50,822 nt of DNA from Muribaculaceae bacterium (lineage in GTDB: Bacteria > Bacteroidota > Bacteroidia > Bacteroidales > Muribaculaceae), in contig VSPD01000016.1 of the NCBI GenBank assembly GCA_009775125.1, positions 1-50,822 on the forward strand, written 5' to 3'. The notes under the pieces were generated by a model. The model saw nothing but the letters and a program-made list of their open reading frames with translations, did no database searches and was not told the DNA's origin. Below, one piece after another: positions 7,115 through 17,211 of the stretch (positions are counted from its first letter, which is position 1; each line of letters opens with the position of its first letter). Made by a program: the position numbers and the translations under genes.

Positions 7115-8842
7115 ATGACAAGTAGATGGAATTACTTGCCTCAATCAAACGACAACGACCTAAATGACAATGAATTATCCAGGAGATTCGCGAAGTGTCC
7201 GCCGGTAGCGGACTTGCTGTTGCAACGCAACATACACAACGTGGCGGAGGCGGAACGATTTTTCCACCCTTCGCTGCGCGACTTGCACGATCCGTTTTTA
7301 ATGGATAATATGGACGTTGCTGTGGAGCGGCTAAACCGCGCCATGGGGGCGAAAGAAAAAATCATGGTTTACGGCGATTACGACGTAGACGGCACCACTG
7401 CCGTCTCTTTGGTGTATCGCTATCTCCAGAATTTTTATTCAGAAATTGACTATTACATACCCACGCGCTACGACGACGGCTACGGAATCACCAACAAAGT
7501 GATCGACGAGGCCGCCGAAAAAGGTGTGAAGCTGATAATAATACTCGACTGCGGCATAAAGGCCATCGAGGAAATCCGTTATGCCAAGACGTTGGGCATC
7601 GACTTCATAATATGCGACCACCACGTGCCCGACGACGAGCTGCCGCCGGCCGCGGCCATCCTCAACCCCAAGCTCGAAGGCTCGCACTATCCGTGCCCTC
7701 ACCTCTCGGGATGCGGAGTGGGCTACAAGCTCATGCAGGCGTTCTCGATAAGCAACGGCATTGGCACCGCCGAGCTCGAAGGCATGCTCGACCTTGTGGC
7801 CGTGTCTATCGCCGCCGACATCGTGCCGATGGTAGACGAGAACCGCGTGATGGCCTATCACGGCCTGAAACGGCTGAACACCAATCCCAACCTCGGGCTC
7901 CGCGCCATAATACGCACCTGCGGCATGAGCGGCAAGGAAATAACCATTTCCGACGTGATTTTCAAAATCGGGCCGCGCATCAACGCCTCGGGGCGCATGC
8001 AGAGCGGGTCGGAAGCCGTGGAGCTGCTCACCGCCCGCGATTTCAAGGAAGCCTCGCGCCTTAGCCAGGCCATCGACCAATATAACAAGGACCGCAAGCA
8101 GCTCGACAAGCAAATCACCGAGGAGGCCAACGCCATACTCGAAGCCCGCGGCGAGATGAACTCGCAAAAGAAAACCATTGTAATCTACAACAAGGACTGG
8201 CACAAGGGCATAATCGGCATCGTGGCCTCGCGCCTTACCGAGCTGCATTACAAGCCTTCGGTGGTGCTTACCTTGGCCAACGGCCTTGCCACGGGCTCGA
8301 GCCGCTCGGTGCAGGGTTTCGACATATACAGCGCGGTCGACGCCACGCGCGACCTGCTCGAAAACTTCGGAGGCCACACATACGCCGTGGGCCTCTCGAT
8401 GAAAGAGGAGAACATTCCCGAATTCACGCGCCGCTTCGAGGAATATGTGGCAGCCAACATCACCGCCGAGCAGCAGACGCCGCAACTCGACATCGACGCC
8501 GTGATTACATTCTCGGAGATTACCAACGAATTTGTATCAACGCTCAATCTTTTCAACCCGTTTGGCCCCGGCAACCAGAAGCCGGTGTTCTGCACGCGCC
8601 GTGTCACTGACTTCGGCACGAGCCGTCTTGTAGGCCACCAGCTCGAGCATATCAAGCTCGAAATAGTGGACGATACCTCGGGCAAGGTGCTCAACGGCAT
8701 AGCCTTCAACATGAGCGAGTATTTCGAACACATCCATTCGGGCAAGCCGTTCGACATCTGCTACACCATCGAGGAAAACCGCCACCGCAACGCCACATCC
8801 ACAATCCAGCTGCTCGTAAAGCAGATACACACCTCGAAATAA
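7115..8842 (+). CDS. recJ: Single-stranded-DNA-specific 5'-3' exonuclease RecJ
   Basis: 575 residues, matching RecJ, which degrades single-stranded DNA in recombination and mismatch/base-excision repair. The DHH-superfamily motifs are present: DYDVDGTT (about residues 88-95), the CDHHVPDD motif near residue 168, and the C-terminal DHHA1-type stretch with GLATGSSRSVQGFDIYSA and FGGHTYAVGLSM. A final OB-like domain carries FNPFGPGNQKPVF. The metal-binding Asp and His residues are intact. The start MTSRWNYLP is the first ATG after a long leader. recQ lies 199 nt downstream on the same strand, separated by an inverted pair of family A palindromes. Confidence 0.96.
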   Translation: MTSRWNYLPQSNDNDLNDNELSRRFAKCPPVADLLLQRNIHNVAEAERFFHPSLRDLHDPFLMDNMDVAVERLNRAMGAKEKIMVYGDYDVDGTTAVSLVYRYLQNFYSEIDYYIPTRYDDGYGITNKVIDEAAEKGVKLIIILDCGIKAIEEIRYAKTLGIDFIICDHHVPDDELPPAAAILNPKLEGSHYPCPHLSGCGVGYKLMQAFSISNGIGTAELEGMLDLVAVSIAADIVPMVDENRVMAYHGLKRLNTNPNLGLRAIIRTCGMSGKEITISDVIFKIGPRINASGRMQSGSEAVELLTARDFKEASRLSQAIDQYNKDRKQLDKQITEEANAILEARGEMNSQKKTIVIYNKDWHKGIIGIVASRLTELHYKPSVVLTLANGLATGSSRSVQGFDIYSAVDATRDLLENFGGHTYAVGLSMKEENIPEFTRRFEEYVAANITAEQQTPQLDIDAVITFSEITNEFVSTLNLFNPFGPGNQKPVFCTRRVTDFGTSRLVGHQLEHIKLEIVDDTSGKVLNGIAFNMSEYFEHIHSGKPFDICYTIEENRHRNATSTIQLLVKQIHTSK

Positions 8843-8872
8843 CTAAGCCTGATATGGAATACGTATCACGTT

Positions 8873-8965
8873 GTAGGGACGCACGGCTCGTGCGTCCGCG
8901 CCAAAGCGTTTTAACAAATTAATTAACATCATTTCGCAACGGACGCACGAGCCGTGCGTCCCTAC
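8873..8965. repeat. Inverted pair of family A palindromes
   Basis: A reverse-orientation copy (8873-8897, starting GTAGGGACGCACG) and a forward copy (8941-8965, ending GTGCGTCCCTAC) flank 43 bp of AT-rich sequence. Each copy is itself palindromic, so the region can fold as two small hairpins or one long one. It fills most of the recJ-recQ gap. Confidence 0.9.
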
Positions 8966-9041
8966 ACTCAAACCATAAATTCCTCTTAATTTCAGCTATT
9001 CACGTAAAATAAACGTCGATATTTACCCCCCTCCGGCAGGC

Positions 9042-10923
<1,882 letters not shown>

Positions 10924-10940
<17 letters not shown>

Positions 10941-11580
10941 CGACGCGGTCGGCGGGGCCAAAACAAGAGACAATTCCTTTCATAAGGCTCTCGTCGACAG
11001 CCACACAGCCGCCCGTCGAGGGTTTCGCCCCCTTGCAGTGGAAGAAGATATTGGAGCCTCTGCCGCGGACACATTCCTTGTTATAGTCGAGGGCAAGCCC
11101 GTAGTTGTATTCCGGGGCATATTCAATCATATGCTCGCCTTGGCGCGGACCGCCCTGCGAGGCATCGATAATCTTGTTATAGAACTCGCATACGGAATCG
11201 ACGGCATAGGTGTTTTCGTCGATATGGGTATATTCAATCCGGCACGACTGCGGTTTTACAAAAATACCGAAAGCAGAGAGTATGCCGAAGTCGCCGAGCG
11301 GAGTCATGCCGTCGCCCTCCTTTTTGTCGGAGGTGAAGCCGTTGCGGCCGATAAAAGCATCGGATTCGCGCACGATATTCCATTTCACCGAATCGGAATC
11401 CTTGGCGTAGATGCTCACACGGGCGTCGGAGCCGCCCAGGCACTGCACGACGGCGATATGGCGAACCGAGTCGACATCGAGATACTTATCGAGAACATTG
11501 TCGGAGGCTGTATCGTGATTGCCGCAAGAGAAAAGCGTCAAAATAGCGGCAAGCGCTACCGTAAGAGAAAATTTAGTCAT
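10924..11580 (-). CDS. L,D-transpeptidase (YkuD family) lipoprotein
   Basis: 218 residues with a lipoprotein signal (LTLFSCG, lipidated Cys near residue 19) and a YkuD catalytic domain. The catalytic signature is seen as FHCKG followed by STGGCVAVDES, with His at about 181 and the nucleophile Cys at about 192. Such enzymes form or remodel peptidoglycan cross-links in the periplasm. The N-terminal half contains GRNGFTSDKKEGDGMTPLGDF, matching the substrate-groove region (usually GxxTP.G.F). It converges with and overlaps the end of recQ by 17 nt, and has its own -7 box upstream. Confidence 0.87.
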
Positions 11581-11599
11581 ATCAAATGTTTTTTCATGA

Positions 11600-11607
11600 C
11601 AAAAGTA
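11600..11607 (-). promoter_or_regulatory. -7 box TACTTTTG for the L,D-transpeptidase gene
   Basis: On the minus strand TACTTTTG ends about 20 nt before the ATG at 11580. It gives a very short leader of about 12 nt. Confidence 0.55.
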
Positions 11608-11655
11608 CTAAATAAAATGAAAACACAGCAGAAATAAAAAAAATTTGGGAAAGTT

Positions 11656-11685
11656 TTTGGAATTGGGCGAAAGTGATTAATTTTG
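11656..11685 (+). promoter_or_regulatory. Promoter upstream of the YitT-like gene (TTTG, 18 nt, TAATTTTG)
   Basis: TTTG at 11656-11659 and TAATTTTG at 11678-11685 fit the Bacteroidetes pattern with a slightly short spacer. The predicted transcript starts near 11692, 36 nt before the ATG. The biotin genes that follow at close spacing may share it. Confidence 0.6.
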
Positions 11686-11727
11686 TGAACTGATATTCAC
11701 ATAATCAACTTTCATCAACCTTCGGAG

Positions 11728-12675
11728 ATGGCATTGTCGAAAACCAAACTTTGGGTCACGGCCAAAGACTACATTTTCATCACGCTCGGAATAGCCCTAT
11801 ACGCTTTCGGATTCTCAGCGTTTATCTTTCCCGAGAAAGTCGTGATCGGCGGCCTCGCCGGTGTGGGCACAATCATTTATTTTCTCACAGGCATACCTGT
11901 GGCTGTGAGCCAGTTTGGCATAAACATGGCCCTGTTGATGATGGCCTACCGCATTGTGGGCAAGCAGTTTGTGCTCGGCACAATCTACGGCGCGACAATG
12001 ATTTCGGTGTTTGTGGGCATATTCACGCCCTTGTTCGAAGGCGGCTTCACCAACGAGCCGTTTATGAACATCACCATCGGCGGCGTGCTCTGCGGCCTGG
12101 GCATAGGCACGGCTTTCGTGCACAACGGCTCGTCGGGAGGCACCGACATCATAGCCGCCATGGCCTCTAAGAAATCAAATGTGAGCATCGGCCGCATGAT
12201 GCTCTACACCGACGTGGTGATTATCTCGTCGTCGTTCTTCCTTTTCCACCATCTCGACAAAATGGTGTTCGGCTTCGTGGTGCTCTTCCTTGTGTCGTAT
12301 ATGGCCGACCTTGTGGTGAACACCAACCGCCAGGCCGTGCAGTTCACCATATTCTCGCGCCACTGGCAGGAGATAGCCACCGCCATCAACAACGACGCCC
12401 ACCGAGGCTGCACCGTGCTCAACGGCATGGGCTTCTACTCCAAGGGCGAGGTAAAGATACTGCTGGTGATGTGCCGCAAAATCGAGTCTGTGACAATCTC
12501 GCGCATCATCAAATCAATCGATCCCGACGCCTTCGTGACGCAAGCCAACGTCAACGGCGTCTACGGCAAAGGCTTCGACGAGCTGAAAGTGAAGATAGCC
12601 TCGACCCATCCGAAGCCGTCGTCGACCATCCAGGACAACATAGCCAAAGACGTCCTGGCCGACCGCCGTCGCTAA
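11728..12675 (+). CDS. YitT family membrane protein (DUF161/DUF2179)
   Basis: 315 residues. The N-terminal half has about six transmembrane helices with the glycine-rich GGLAGVGTIIYFLTG and NGSSGGTDIIAAM loops of the YitT family. The C-terminal half (about residues 220-300) is the cytoplasmic DUF2179 domain (NNDAHRGCTVLNGMGFYSK and VKILLVMCRKIE). The family is widespread and its transported substrate is not established. It ends 15 nt before bioA, so it may be the first gene of the biotin operon; a role in uptake related to biotin synthesis would be speculation. Confidence 0.9.
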   Translation: MALSKTKLWVTAKDYIFITLGIALYAFGFSAFIFPEKVVIGGLAGVGTIIYFLTGIPVAVSQFGINMALLMMAYRIVGKQFVLGTIYGATMISVFVGIFTPLFEGGFTNEPFMNITIGGVLCGLGIGTAFVHNGSSGGTDIIAAMASKKSNVSIGRMMLYTDVVIISSSFFLFHHLDKMVFGFVVLFLVSYMADLVVNTNRQAVQFTIFSRHWQEIATAINNDAHRGCTVLNGMGFYSKGEVKILLVMCRKIESVTISRIIKSIDPDAFVTQANVNGVYGKGFDELKVKIASTHPKPSSTIQDNIAKDVLADRRR

Positions 12676-12690
12676 AATCAACGATTAGAA

Positions 12691-13983
12691 ATGACTGATA
12701 ATAAGAATTTTGACATATTTGACAGGGAGCATCTTTGGCATCCTTACACTTCTACAATCGACCCGCTCCCGACTTATAAGGTCGACAGCGCAGAGGGCTG
12801 CGTGATAAGACTGGCCGACGGCACTGAACTGATCGACGGCATGTCGTCGTGGTGGTGCGCCATCCACGGCTACAATCATCCGGCCCTAAACAAGGCGGCA
12901 ACCGACCAGCTGGCCAAGATGAGCCATGTGATGTTCGGCGGCCTCACCCACGACCCGGCCATAGAGCTGGGAAAGCTCCTGATGGAGATGGCTCCGCCGT
13001 CGATGAACAATATTTTTTACGCCGACTCCGGCTCCGTGGCCGTGGAGGTGGCGCTGAAAATGGCCGTGCAGGCCTCGATATCGCGCTCGGGAAGCCATAA
13101 GAAAACTAATTTCATTACCATACGCCGAGGCTACCACGGCGACACATGGAACGCCATGAGCGTGTGCGACCCCGTGACCGGGATGCACACCGCTTTCGGC
13201 TCGGCGCTGCCCGTACGCCGCTTTGTGGCCTCTCCCGCGTGCCGCTTCGGCGAGGAATGGGACCCTGCATGCTTCGAGGAGATGGAGCGCGAGATGCGCG
13301 CCCACGCCGACGAGCTGGCCGGAGTGATTGTCGAGCCTGTGGTGCAGGGCGCCGGAGGCATGTGGTTCTACCATCCGCAATATCTGCGCGAACTCCGCCG
13401 GCTTTGCACCGAACTGGGCATCTACCTCATCTTCGACGAGATAGCCACCGGATTCTGGCGCACGGGCCGCTGCTTCGCATGGGAACATGCCGGTGTCGAG
13501 CCCGACATAATGTGCATCGGCAAAGGCCTTACGGGCGGCTATCTCACGATGAGCGCCGTGCTCACCACGGCCGCTGTGGCCCGCACCATTTCCGAAGGCG
13601 AGGCCGGCGTGATGATGCACGGCCCCACGTTCATGGCCAATCCTCTCGCCTGCGCCATAGCGTGCGAGTCGCTGCGACTGCTGCACGGACAAGACATGGC
13701 GGCACGCGTGGCCCATATCGAGCGGATAATCCGCGAGGAGCTTGCCGAGGCGGCCGATTTCGACACGGTGGCCGACGTGCGCGTGCTCGGCACCATCGGC
13801 GTGGTGGAGACAAAAGAGCCGGTGGATGTGGGCGAGTTCCAGAAAGAATGTGTGCGCCGAGGCGTGTGGATACGCCCCTTCGGGCGCAACGCCTACATAA
13901 TGCCGCCCTATGTCATCTCCGACGAGCAACTGCGCTATCTTTGCCGCCAACTTGTCGAAATGGTGAAAAACATAGGAAAATGA
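12691..13983 (+). CDS. bioA: Adenosylmethionine-8-amino-7-oxononanoate aminotransferase (BioA)
   Basis: 430 residues of the class III PLP aminotransferase fold. BioA converts 7-keto-8-aminopelargonate to 7,8-diaminopelargonate with SAM as amino donor. Diagnostic segments include LWHPYTS at the N-terminus, DGMSSWWCAIHGYNHP, FYADSGSVAVEVALKMA, RRGYHGDTWNAMSVCDP, and CIGKGLTGGYLTM with the PLP Lys at residue 278. DEIATGFWRTGR carries the PLP-ring Asp. The stop overlaps the bioF start (AAAATGA). Confidence 0.97.
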   Translation: MTDNKNFDIFDREHLWHPYTSTIDPLPTYKVDSAEGCVIRLADGTELIDGMSSWWCAIHGYNHPALNKAATDQLAKMSHVMFGGLTHDPAIELGKLLMEMAPPSMNNIFYADSGSVAVEVALKMAVQASISRSGSHKKTNFITIRRGYHGDTWNAMSVCDPVTGMHTAFGSALPVRRFVASPACRFGEEWDPACFEEMEREMRAHADELAGVIVEPVVQGAGGMWFYHPQYLRELRRLCTELGIYLIFDEIATGFWRTGRCFAWEHAGVEPDIMCIGKGLTGGYLTMSAVLTTAAVARTISEGEAGVMMHGPTFMANPLACAIACESLRLLHGQDMAARVAHIERIIREELAEAADFDTVADVRVLGTIGVVETKEPVDVGEFQKECVRRGVWIRPFGRNAYIMPPYVISDEQLRYLCRQLVEMVKNIGK

Positions 13984-15098
13984 CTTACAGCGAAACGCTA
14001 CAATCTCTTATAAAAACGGGCAATTTCCGGTCGATACCCGCGGCCGGACTGCCGGGCGTGGCCGATTTCTCGTCGAACGACTATCTGGGGCTTGCCGAAA
14101 ACGAGCCGTTGCGGCGCGCGTCGATGGAATATGCCATGGAGCACCGCCTGCCCCTGTCGGCTTCGGCATCGCGGCTTCTTGCATCCCACCAGAAAGAACT
14201 CGCGCTGCTCGAACGCACGCTATCCGGCCTTTACGAAGGCCGCGCGGCCCTGGTGTTCAACAGCGGCTACCACGCCAACACAGGCATTATCAGCGCCTTG
14301 GCCGACAAGCGCACGCTTGTTGTGGCCGACCGTCTGGTGCACGCGTCGATAATCGACGGCATTGCGCTCTCACGGGCTGAAATGACGCGGTTCCCGCACA
14401 ACGACCTGCGCCGCGCGGCAGAGATAATCGAACGCCGCGGACGCGATTTCGACCGCGTGCTCGTGGTGGTGGAATCGGTCTACTCGATGGACGGCGACAG
14501 CGCCGACATCCGCGCGCTCGCAGCCCTTAAAAGCCTCCACCCCGAGACATTGCTCTATGTCGACGAGGCTCACGCTTTCGGCGTGTGCGGCCCGCAAGGC
14601 CGTGGGCTCGTAGCCGAAGCCGGATGCCTTGGGGCGGTAGACGTGGTGGTGGGCACTTTCGGCAAAGCGTTGGCTTCGGTGGGCGCGTTTGCCGCGACAT
14701 CACCCACCGTGCGCGACTTTCTGGTGAACAAGGCGCGGTCGCTGATTTTCTCCACAGCCCTGCCGCCGGTCAACGCCGCCTTCTCGCGTCTTGCCGTGGA
14801 GCATATGCTCGGCTGCGACGACCTGCGCCTGCGTCTGCGCCTGCTGTCGCGCCGCCTCGCCGCGATAACGGGCAGCGGCATCGAAAGCCATATACAGCCC
14901 TATATCGTGGGCGACGCCGCCCGCACCGTGGCCCTGAGCCACGCTCTGCTCGAAGGCGGCGTGAAGGTGCTCCCGATACGCACGCCCACCGTGCCGCCCG
15001 GCACGGAACGCCTGCGGTTCAGCCTGTCGGCCGCCCTGAGCGATGCCGACATGGACCGCCTCGAACAAACATTCAACCTATGCAGACAGAATTCATAG
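13980..15098 (+). CDS. bioF: 8-amino-7-oxononanoate synthase (BioF)
   Basis: 372 residues of the alpha-oxoamine synthase family, condensing pimeloyl-ACP with alanine. Seen in order: DFSSNDYLGLAENEP, FNSGYHANTGIISAL, VESVYSMDGDSADI, YVDEAHAFGVCGPQGRG, and the PLP loop VVGTFGKALASVGAF with Lys at residue 229. The ATG at 13980 overlaps the bioA stop by 4 nt, and the end overlaps the bioG-bioC start by 19 nt, so the three are translated as one unit. Confidence 0.96.
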   Translation: MTYSETLQSLIKTGNFRSIPAAGLPGVADFSSNDYLGLAENEPLRRASMEYAMEHRLPLSASASRLLASHQKELALLERTLSGLYEGRAALVFNSGYHANTGIISALADKRTLVVADRLVHASIIDGIALSRAEMTRFPHNDLRRAAEIIERRGRDFDRVLVVVESVYSMDGDSADIRALAALKSLHPETLLYVDEAHAFGVCGPQGRGLVAEAGCLGAVDVVVGTFGKALASVGAFAATSPTVRDFLVNKARSLIFSTALPPVNAAFSRLAVEHMLGCDDLRLRLRLLSRRLAAITGSGIESHIQPYIVGDAARTVALSHALLEGGVKVLPIRTPTVPPGTERLRFSLSAALSDADMDRLEQTFNLCRQNS

Positions 15099-16456
15099 TA
15101 AAAAAAGGCCGTCGACGCCTGCTCATCATATTTGCCGGCTGGGGCATGGACAGCAAGCCCTTAGCCACCCTCTCCCACCCCGATTTCGACATACTGGCCG
15201 TGTGGGACTACCGCTCTGCCCACTTCGACCTGCGCCTCGCCGACGGCTACGACGAGATATGCGTCATAGCATGGTCGTTTGGCGTATATGCCTCGCAAGA
15301 TGTGCTGCCGTGGCTTGCCGACCGCCTTTCGGCATGTGTGGCCGTGGCAGGCACGCCCTACCCTGTCGACGACACGCGCGGCATCCCCGAAGCCGTGTTC
15401 CGGGCCACACGCGAGGCCATGTCGGAACGCGCGTTGCAGAAGTTCTACCGCCGCATGTGTGGCTCGGCACAGGCTTACAACAAATTTTGCGACACGATGC
15501 CCGAGCGCGACATCGACGGCCTCATCGCCGAGCTCGACGCCATCCCGGCCAACAAGCCAATGCCTTTCAACGGATGGACTTTGGCCGTGCTCACCGCCAA
15601 CGACGCCATATTCCCCTTCGACAACCAACGCCGAGCCTGGGAGGGCACACGCAAATTGGAAACCGGCTGGCCGCATCTGCCCGATTTTCAATACATAATC
15701 GACAATTGTCTGATTGACAAATCGTTGGTGCAGGCACGGTTCTCCGGTGCCTCAAAGACCTACGACGAAGCAGCCGAAGTGCAACGCATGATCGGCGCCC
15801 AACTCTGGGATTTGTTGCGCCGCGAGCGTCCTGCGCTCTCGGGCGAGATACTCGAAGTGGGACCGGGGACGGGTGTGTTCACCTCATTCTACCTCGACTC
15901 GCTCGGCGATGTCGACTGGCTCTATCTCATGGACCTTACGCCGCAGCAGGTGCGGATTCCGGCGCACATCAATATGCAGTACATCCAAGGCGACGCCGAG
16001 ATGGACATACGCCAAGTACCCTCCGGCTCGCTCGACGCGATAGTCACCAACTGCGCCATCCAATGGTTTTCCGACGCGCCGTCGTTTGCCGTCCAGGCCA
16101 TGCGCGCCCTCAAACCTGGTGGAGTGTTTGCCTTTTCCACATTCATGCCCGACAACCTCCACGAATTCAAGGCCGCGGCCGGCGTCGAGGGCCTTCTCAC
16201 TCCCACCACGGAGCAATGGAGCGCATTGGCCGAGAAATATGCCCGTGAGTGGATTCGCAAGGGATTCAGCCACACCATCGAATTCAGTTCGCCCGTCGAA
16301 GTGCTCCGCCACATGAAGCGCACCGGCGTCAACGCCCTGCGGCAAGCCATGTGGACCCCCTCGCGCCTCGAACGCTTCTGCAAGAACTATCCCTGCCGCG
16401 TCAACGGCTCCTGCCCCCTCACCTACCACGCCACCACCCAGGTGTGGATAAAATAA
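15080..16456 (+). CDS. BioG-BioC fusion: pimeloyl-ACP methyl ester esterase plus malonyl-ACP O-methyltransferase
   Basis: 458 residues. The N-terminal half (about 1-215) is a BioG/DUF452 alpha/beta hydrolase: LLIIFAGWGMDS at the start and CVIAWSFGVYAS with nucleophile Ser66. It would cleave the methyl ester of pimeloyl-ACP. The C-terminal half (about 216-458) is a BioC-type SAM methyltransferase: QARFSGASKTYDEAAEVQ, the SAM loop GEILEVGPGTGVFT (about 255-268), and IVTNCAIQWFSDAP. It would methylate malonyl-ACP to start pimelate synthesis. Fusing the enzymes that add and remove the same methyl group is known from Bacteroides biotin clusters. No bioH or bioW was seen here. Confidence 0.9.
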   Translation: MQTEFIVKKGRRRLLIIFAGWGMDSKPLATLSHPDFDILAVWDYRSAHFDLRLADGYDEICVIAWSFGVYASQDVLPWLADRLSACVAVAGTPYPVDDTRGIPEAVFRATREAMSERALQKFYRRMCGSAQAYNKFCDTMPERDIDGLIAELDAIPANKPMPFNGWTLAVLTANDAIFPFDNQRRAWEGTRKLETGWPHLPDFQYIIDNCLIDKSLVQARFSGASKTYDEAAEVQRMIGAQLWDLLRRERPALSGEILEVGPGTGVFTSFYLDSLGDVDWLYLMDLTPQQVRIPAHINMQYIQGDAEMDIRQVPSGSLDAIVTNCAIQWFSDAPSFAVQAMRALKPGGVFAFSTFMPDNLHEFKAAAGVEGLLTPTTEQWSALAEKYAREWIRKGFSHTIEFSSPVEVLRHMKRTGVNALRQAMWTPSRLERFCKNYPCRVNGSCPLTYHATTQVWIK

Positions 16457-16461
16457 AATTA

Positions 16462-16914
16462 ATGGCTGACACTTATATCAACATACATCTTCATATCATT
16501 TTCGCCGTGAAATCACGTGGCGCGCTATTGGCCGACGAATGGCGTGATGAATTGTATGCCTACATCGGTGGTATTGCCAAAAATTCGGGGTATATGCCTG
16601 TAAAAATAGGTGGTTGGCGTGATCATGTGCATATGCTTCTGGGTTGTGGACGACAAATCAACATCTCTGACTTGATAAAAGACATCAAATTGGCATCGAG
16701 CCAATGGATACAGCCGAAGGTAAGATGTGCTTTTTTTTGGCAGAGAGGGTATGGATGCTTCAGTATATCTCACACTCATGTCGCCGCAGTGGCTGAATAC
16801 ATAGCGAACCAATCGAAACACCATGCTACCACAAGCATGACAGATGAATTCCGCACCCTTTGCGCAAAAAACGGAATTAATTTTAAAAACGAATATTTTT
16901 TCGAAGAAGTGTAA
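16462..16914 (+). CDS. IS200-like Y1 transposase (TnpA_REP/RAYT type)
   Basis: 150 residues of the HUH single-strand transposase family. The HxH metal motif is HVH in WRDHVHMLLG (His55, His57), and the catalytic tyrosine is Tyr113 in YIANQSKHH. The N-terminal INIHLHIIFAVK strand is typical. Unlike canonical IS200 ends, the gene is followed 15 nt later by a 149-bp palindrome built of smaller palindromes (16929-17077), and a diverged copy of that composite lies at 24217-24366 without a transposase gene. This fits a domesticated REP-associated tyrosine transposase. It is AT-richer than the biotin genes and starts 5 nt after bioGC. The frame is intact, so activity is possible. Confidence 0.88.
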   Translation: MADTYINIHLHIIFAVKSRGALLADEWRDELYAYIGGIAKNSGYMPVKIGGWRDHVHMLLGCGRQINISDLIKDIKLASSQWIQPKVRCAFFWQRGYGCFSISHTHVAAVAEYIANQSKHHATTSMTDEFRTLCAKNGINFKNEYFFEEV

Positions 16915-16928
16915 GCGACATGACGAGA

Positions 16929-17077
16929 GGCGGCAGAGCCGCCAAAGATGGTAAGCACGGGCGACAGCCCGTGTTTCGTTGCACCACATTATTCGACCGC
17001 GGCTGCGGTCGAACATACTCGCGCCATATAAACACGGGCTGTCGCCCGTGCCTACCGTATTGGGCGGCTCTGCCGCC
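16929..17077. repeat. BIME-like composite of five palindromes next to the RAYT gene (family E)
   Basis: Five words in order: GGCGGCAGAGCCGCC (16929-16943), CACGGGCGACAGCCCGTG (16956-16973), a 22-nt palindrome with arms TTCGACCGC (16992-17013), CACGGGCTGTCGCCCGTG (17033-17050) and GGCGGCTCTGCCGCC (17063-17077). The first and fifth, and the second and fourth, are reverse complements of each other, so the whole is a palindrome of palindromes centred on the third. It fills the gap between the transposase gene and the secreted-protein promoter. Confidence 0.92.
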
Positions 17078-17103
17078 ACGAAAATAGCATTTTTTGCGTT
17101 TAT

Positions 17104-17135
17104 TTTGGTTTGCTAACATTTTTTGCTTAAATTTG
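17104..17135 (+). promoter_or_regulatory. Promoter (TTTG, 20 nt, TAAATTTG)
   Basis: TTTG at 17104-17107 and TAAATTTG at 17128-17135 are 20 nt apart, an excellent match. The secreted-protein gene at 17212 follows with a leader of about 70 nt. Confidence 0.8.
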
Positions 17136-17211
17136 CGACCGAAACGCGTCAATTTGCAAATATACACAGCAAAAATCTTAACAAAAAAAATAATCCTCAA
17201 AACCAAAACGC

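Noticed and set aside
6889..7125. A 78-residue frame just before recJ
   Set aside because: It starts inside the -7 box and overlaps the recJ start; the sequence is the recJ leader with palindromes.
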